DNA from: Nostoc sp. JL33
GTDB taxonomy: Bacteria > Cyanobacteriota > Cyanobacteriia > Cyanobacteriales > Nostocaceae
Length of the DNA stretch: 64,000 nucleotides
Assembly: GCF_017114985.1 (NCBI RefSeq)
Contig: NZ_JABXKP010000083.1
Coordinates: 23,158 to 87,157 of the forward strand
Direction of reading: 5' to 3'
Part shown: positions 61,729-64,000 of the stretch, piece by piece
Layout: each line of letters starts with the position of its first letter
Position numbering within the stretch: the first letter of the stretch is position 1
Position numbers and translations under genes: made by a program
The notes under the pieces: generated by a model
Database searches by the model: none
The model's input: the letters and a program-made list of their open reading frames with translations, nothing else
What the model was told of the DNA's origin: nothing

Positions 61729-63888
61729 ATGTGTACTATTGATTTTGATCATGTTGATTTAACAGCAGAAAAATTAATTCTTAAAAAAGCCATAGAGTCG
61801 CCTAATTTTCCCTTTGAATATTTGAGTATTATTGCTGAGATAGAAAGTTGGCGTAAAGAAGTACATCGACCTATTTATTATGTTCATAAATGGTGGGCAA
61901 GAAGACTAGGAACTGTATTCCGCGCCATTATTATGGGTACTTTTTCTTCTCAAGATTGCAGTATTGTTGATGATTTTTACAAACAATTAAACTTGAAAGG
62001 AAGTAGAATTTTTGACCCTTTTATGGGGAGTGGAGTTACAGTTGGTGAAGCGGTTAAACTTGGTGCAACAGCTATTGGTAGAGATATTAATCCTGTTGCT
62101 TATTTTCTTGTCAAAAATGCCTTATCTCAGAAAGATAAAGGACGTATTCAATCAACATTTAATGAGATTAAACAAGATATATATTCTCAAATGCAAAAAT
62201 ATTATACTACTGTTTTAAGTAATGGAGAAACTGTAACAGTTCTTTATTATTTTTGGGTGAAATACTTACCATGTCCTGAATGTCATCAACAAGTAGATTT
62301 GTTTTCTTCATATATTTTTTCTAAACACGCTTACCCTAATAAGTTTCCAGAAGCCAAGGCTGTTTGTCCCAATTGTGGGGATATAAATTCTATACATTAT
62401 AAAGATACTTCTGTTACTTGTCAGCAATGTAGCACAGTATTTAACCCTCAAGTTGCGACTGTCAAAGGTAAAATGGCAAGTTGCAAGTGTTGTGGACATT
62501 CTTTTCAAATTAATAAAATTATTCAAAATATTCGTAAACCACCATCTCATAGAATGTATGCTAAATTGGTTTTATTAAAAAATGGTGTCAAGCAATATTT
62601 AACTGTTAAACAATATGATATTGATCTCTATAAAGTAACCGTTAGAGAATTGAGTCAGAGAGATAATTTTTATCCTGTGGTTTCCATACGACCTGGTAAT
62701 AATACTAATCAAATTTTAAATTATTCTTACCACTATTGGCATGAAATGTTTAATGAACGTCAGTTATTATGCTTGGGTATTTTAGCTGAAAGAATTAAGA
62801 AAATTGAGGATATAAATATCAGAGATTTATTTATTTGCCTATTTTCTGGTGTTCTAGAATTTAATAATATATTTTCTTCATTTAAGGGAGAAGGAACAGG
62901 CGCAGTTCGTCCAATATTTTCTAATCATATTTTGAAGCCAGAACGGACACCAATTGAAGCTAATATTTGGGGTACACCTAAAAGTTCTGGGTCGTTTTCC
63001 ACATTATTTGCAAGTAGAATAATTAAAGCAATAGATTACTGTGAAAAACCTTTTGAGGTGAAAGCAGTTCAGGTTAATAATAAATGGCAATCACAAAAGG
63101 TTTATGGTATATCTAATCCAATTGGTTATGAAATAGCAAATTCTTTTCAAGAGTTAAATGATTTGCGTCCTGTTTATCTTTCCGTTGGAGATTCAGGAGA
63201 AACGGATATACCAACGGAAAGTATTGATGCAGTTATAACAGATCCGCCATTTTTTGATAATGTTCACTATTCAGAATTAGCCGATTTTTTTTATGTATGG
63301 CAATGTTACTTAATTACAAATCATCTGAGTGATAAAGATACAACTCGTCATCTTCATGAAGTGCAATCAAGTGATTATTTAATTTTTGCTCATCGTTTGC
63401 AAAGAGTATTTGTTGAATGTCACCGTGTTTTGAAAACAGATGGTTTAATGATATTTACATATCATCATTCTAGAACAGATGGATGGAGTGCGATTTTAAG
63501 TGCTTTAGTTAAAGCTGGTTTTGCTATTGTGGCAACGCACCCTATTAAATCAGAAATGTCTGTGGCTACATCAAAAAGTCAGGCAAGAGAACCTATTGAT
63601 ATTGATGTAATTGTGGTTTGTAAGAAAAGGGAGAAGGTAAAATTAGATAATAATCTGACAAATATTTTAGAAGATGCTTATGTAAATGCTGTTAACCAGG
63701 TTGAGAGGTTTAAGTCTGTGCAGCGACGTTTGAGTAAAAATGATATTTTAGTGGTTTTAATGGCACAGGTATTAAAGGGGCTTTCTGTATATCACCAGAT
63801 TGATACTGCATTAGATTGGCTGGAAGAACATAAGAAGGAAGTTATACATATGGTTGAGGGAATATATTTGAAATACAAAAATGTTTAA
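61729..63888 (+). CDS. DNA methylase with DUF1156-like start and zinc ribbons
   Basis: 719 residues. The N-terminus RKEVHRPIYYVHKWWARRLG resembles DUF1156 (the HxWWARR signature). SAM-binding motif I is FDPFMGSGVTVGEAVKLGA (Asp near 96) and the catalytic motif is TDPPFFDNVHYSELADFFY near 504. In between, four CxxC knuckles (about residues 182, 214, 234, 253) form zinc ribbons. Probably N6-adenine or N4-cytosine methylation of DNA. Compared with many DUF1156 proteins of about 900 residues it is compact. The upstream gene looks like its nuclease. Possible further partners lie beyond 64 kb. Confidence 0.8.
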   Translation: MCTIDFDHVDLTAEKLILKKAIESPNFPFEYLSIIAEIESWRKEVHRPIYYVHKWWARRLGTVFRAIIMGTFSSQDCSIVDDFYKQLNLKGSRIFDPFMGSGVTVGEAVKLGATAIGRDINPVAYFLVKNALSQKDKGRIQSTFNEIKQDIYSQMQKYYTTVLSNGETVTVLYYFWVKYLPCPECHQQVDLFSSYIFSKHAYPNKFPEAKAVCPNCGDINSIHYKDTSVTCQQCSTVFNPQVATVKGKMASCKCCGHSFQINKIIQNIRKPPSHRMYAKLVLLKNGVKQYLTVKQYDIDLYKVTVRELSQRDNFYPVVSIRPGNNTNQILNYSYHYWHEMFNERQLLCLGILAERIKKIEDINIRDLFICLFSGVLEFNNIFSSFKGEGTGAVRPIFSNHILKPERTPIEANIWGTPKSSGSFSTLFASRIIKAIDYCEKPFEVKAVQVNNKWQSQKVYGISNPIGYEIANSFQELNDLRPVYLSVGDSGETDIPTESIDAVITDPPFFDNVHYSELADFFYVWQCYLITNHLSDKDTTRHLHEVQSSDYLIFAHRLQRVFVECHRVLKTDGLMIFTYHHSRTDGWSAILSALVKAGFAIVATHPIKSEMSVATSKSQAREPIDIDVIVVCKKREKVKLDNNLTNILEDAYVNAVNQVERFKSVQRRLSKNDILVVLMAQVLKGLSVYHQIDTALDWLEEHKKEVIHMVEGIYLKYKNV

Positions 63889-64000
63889 CAAATATTGCTA
63901 TTGCGCGAAACCAAAAATAACTCATCTCAAGACTCGAAACACAAAACCCGGATTTCTCACCAAGATTGAAAAAAGAGGGGTCAAAAACTGCCAAAATGTA

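Overview
The window comes from a cyanobacterium, most likely a filamentous Nostoc-type (Nostocales) strain. The signs are the very frequent HIP1 palindrome GCGATCGC, heptamer repeats of the GGGAGTG and GACTAAT kind, many copies of the family around GCGTAGCGTCTCGTAGAGAAG, a back-to-back hfq/dapF pair, a magnesium-chelatase H paralogue, two Uma2-type proteins, a PEP-CTERM protein, serine/threonine kinases with TPR repeats, and a mycosporine-like amino acid (MAA, sunscreen) gene cluster. No rRNA, tRNA or CRISPR array was recognised.

Layout. 0.3-5 kb: a cation/proton antiporter, then an AT-rich DUF262/DUF1524 (GmrSD-like) restriction gene. 5-9 kb: hfq and dapF, a 3-methyladenine glycosylase next to Ada (alkylation repair), and a GNAT acetyltransferase. 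9-15 kb: Uma2, two tandem sensor kinases of which the first has a degenerate ATPase domain, and a small Arg-rich secreted protein. 15-20 kb: Uma2, ureE-ureF-ureG without urease structural genes, and an orphan fused oligopeptide ABC ATPase. 20-24.7 kb: a divergent pair made of a membrane pentapeptide-repeat protein and a trypsin-like protease with a degenerate amidase-fold tail, then wrecked toxin-antitoxin genes. 25-36 kb: ssb, an FAD monooxygenase, a sugar-type ABC ATPase, a hicBA pair whose toxin is split by a repeat element, a ChlH-like subunit and a cell-wall amidase. 36-38.4 kb: a PD-(D/E)XK-like protein and a DUF697 GTPase.

38.4-47.7 kb is the most informative part. An MAA cluster runs on the minus strand: mysA, mysB, a mysC remnant, mysD and two intact mysC genes. 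Its downstream end is interrupted by a 2,466-bp composite. The composite consists of two 201-bp direct repeats whose ends (TGTACAGTGAC / GTCACTGTACA) look like those of type V-K CRISPR-associated (Tn7-like) transposons. The outer flanks are a perfect 5-bp duplication (TCACT). The inner flanks are a near-perfect second 5-bp pair (CAAGT/CAAGA). That nested pattern is what a replicative cointegrate by a TnsA-less transposon leaves behind. The cargo is a secreted tandem-repeat protein and an amidoligase-family enzyme.

48.9-64 kb: a hybrid sensor kinase, a rhomboid homologue lacking both catalytic residues, two Ser/Thr kinases (one with TPRs and an altered catalytic loop), a PEP-CTERM protein, a second DUF697 GTPase, an intact Phd/VapC-type pair, and at the right edge a PD-(D/E)XK-like protein directly upstream of a DUF1156-like zinc-ribbon DNA methylase. 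The last pair may be the start of a restriction or defence locus that continues beyond the window.
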